NCBI GenBank assembly: GCA_947463105.1
Contig: CANHSD010000182.1
Coordinates: 1-5,710, forward strand
Source of the DNA: Chitinophagaceae bacterium
Lineage (GTDB): Bacteria; Bacteroidota; Bacteroidia; Chitinophagales; Chitinophagaceae
Direction of reading: 5' to 3'
DNA length: 5,710 bases
Shown here: positions 5,178 to 5,710 of the stretch, piece by piece
Position numbering within the stretch: the first letter of the stretch is position 1
Layout of the letters: each line of letters starts with the position of its first letter
Position numbers and translations under genes: made by a program
The notes under the pieces: model-generated
Database searches by the model: none
What the model was told of the DNA's origin: nothing
What the model saw: only the letters and a program-made list of their open reading frames with translations

Positions 5178-5710
5178 TTTTTTAGCCATTTTACTGCTTT
5201 TGATGATGACCCTACCGGCCCTCCAAGGAAAGGCACAGGAGAATTCACCTTATTCTAGGTATGGACTTGGCGATTTTATACCCGGACAGAATATCCTGAA
5301 CAGAGGTATGGGAGGGCTCAGTTCCGCTTTTGCTGATTATTCATCAGTCAACTTCACCAACCCTGCCTCCTATGCTTCACTGAAGATCACCACCTATGAT
5401 GTGGGTTTGGACTATAACTCAAGGTCACTCAGGGCATTGAACCCTCCAAGAAAGTTCAACTCTGCTTACCTGATTCCTTCCTACATGCAGATTGGGCTTC
5501 CGCTTTCCAAGAAAAAAAACTGGGGCATGAACATCGGACTTCGCCCCGTCACGCGGATCAACTACAATATCGTCAGCAACACCAGGATTTCCGGTATTGA
5601 CAGCGCCCAATACAGCTACCTTGGCAATGGCGGAACATACCAGGCGTTCACAGGGATGGCCTATGGCACAAAGAACCTGAGCATTGGTTTCAATGCAGGA
5701 TACATGTTCG
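5149..5710 (+). CDS. Secreted outer-membrane beta-barrel protein of Bacteroidota, C-terminus beyond the window
   Basis: 187 residues are visible and the frame is still open at the window edge. The N-terminus is a signal peptide: MRSVRP (charged), a hydrophobic core FLAILLLLMMTLPAL (11-25), and a likely cleavage after GKAQ at residue 30. The mature part begins ENSPYSRYGLGDF and continues with RGMGGLSSAFADY and NFTNPASYASL (residues 52-78). This pattern is common to Bacteroidota proteins loosely related to the OmpP1/FadL outer-membrane channels. Alternating aromatic and polar strands (such as YDVGLDYNSRSL, AYLIPSYMQIGLPL, NWGMNIGLRPV) fit a beta-barrel. The ATG at 5149 overlaps coaX by 29 nt and has AAAGGA 4 nt upstream, supporting this start. 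From memory, coaX in this phylum is often followed by such a gene and then by LptC and TPR genes, suggesting an envelope-biogenesis neighbourhood. Its cargo or role is unknown. Confidence 0.82.
   Translation, partial: MRSVRPTTNSFLAILLLLMMTLPALQGKAQENSPYSRYGLGDFIPGQNILNRGMGGLSSAFADYSSVNFTNPASYASLKITTYDVGLDYNSRSLRALNPPRKFNSAYLIPSYMQIGLPLSKKKNWGMNIGLRPVTRINYNIVSNTRISGIDSAQYSYLGNGGTYQAFTGMAYGTKNLSIGFNAGYMF

Noticed and set aside
1..5710. A defence island, mobile element, CRISPR array or other new multi-gene system
   Set aside because: All nine genes can be placed in known families, codon use looks uniform, and no repeats, integrases, transposases or phage genes are visible.

Overview
The window reads as ordinary chromosomal DNA of a Bacteroidota bacterium, most likely from the Chitinophagaceae or a relative; this is inference. 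The clues are: few strong Shine-Dalgarno sequences, -7 elements of the TAnnTTTG type, a type III pantothenate kinase followed by an outer-membrane protein whose mature N-terminus reads SPYSRYGLGD, and tightly packed housekeeping genes. Base composition and codon use look even throughout. I see no insertion sequence, integrase, phage gene, CRISPR array, tRNA or rRNA.

Layout. Positions 1-1255 hold two minus-strand genes: a RidA-family imine deaminase (875-1255), then a class-3-type aldehyde dehydrogenase (1-806) whose C-terminal part lies beyond the window. Divergent from ridA on the plus strand come tsaB (1315-1995), for the t6A tRNA modification, and a small cysteine-free ArsR-family repressor (2051-2419). 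The repressor converges, with only 4 bp between, on a three-gene minus-strand unit transcribed from about 4361 to 2424. That unit holds a MeaB/ArgK-type G3E GTPase with a short C-terminus, a dual-CDGSH [2Fe-2S] protein overlapping it by 20 nt, and an LpxL/HtrB-type lipid acyltransferase starting 11 nt further on. Divergent from meaB, coaX (4452-5177) overlaps by 29 nt the start of a secreted outer-membrane beta-barrel protein (5149 to the window end, incomplete).

How the genes fit together. Most are core functions: tRNA t6A synthesis, coenzyme A synthesis, outer-membrane lipid acylation, aldehyde and enamine detoxification, and cobalamin-enzyme maintenance. I found no strong case for a new multi-gene system. 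The points most worth a second look are the altered phosphate-binding motif in CoaX (GLGSCITYN where DxGTxxTxD is usual), the short MeaB fused by overlap to a CDGSH gene, and promoter-like -7 boxes lying only 4-6 nt from the start codons of meaB and tsaB, which would give leaderless mRNAs. No stretch longer than 300 bases lacks a gene.
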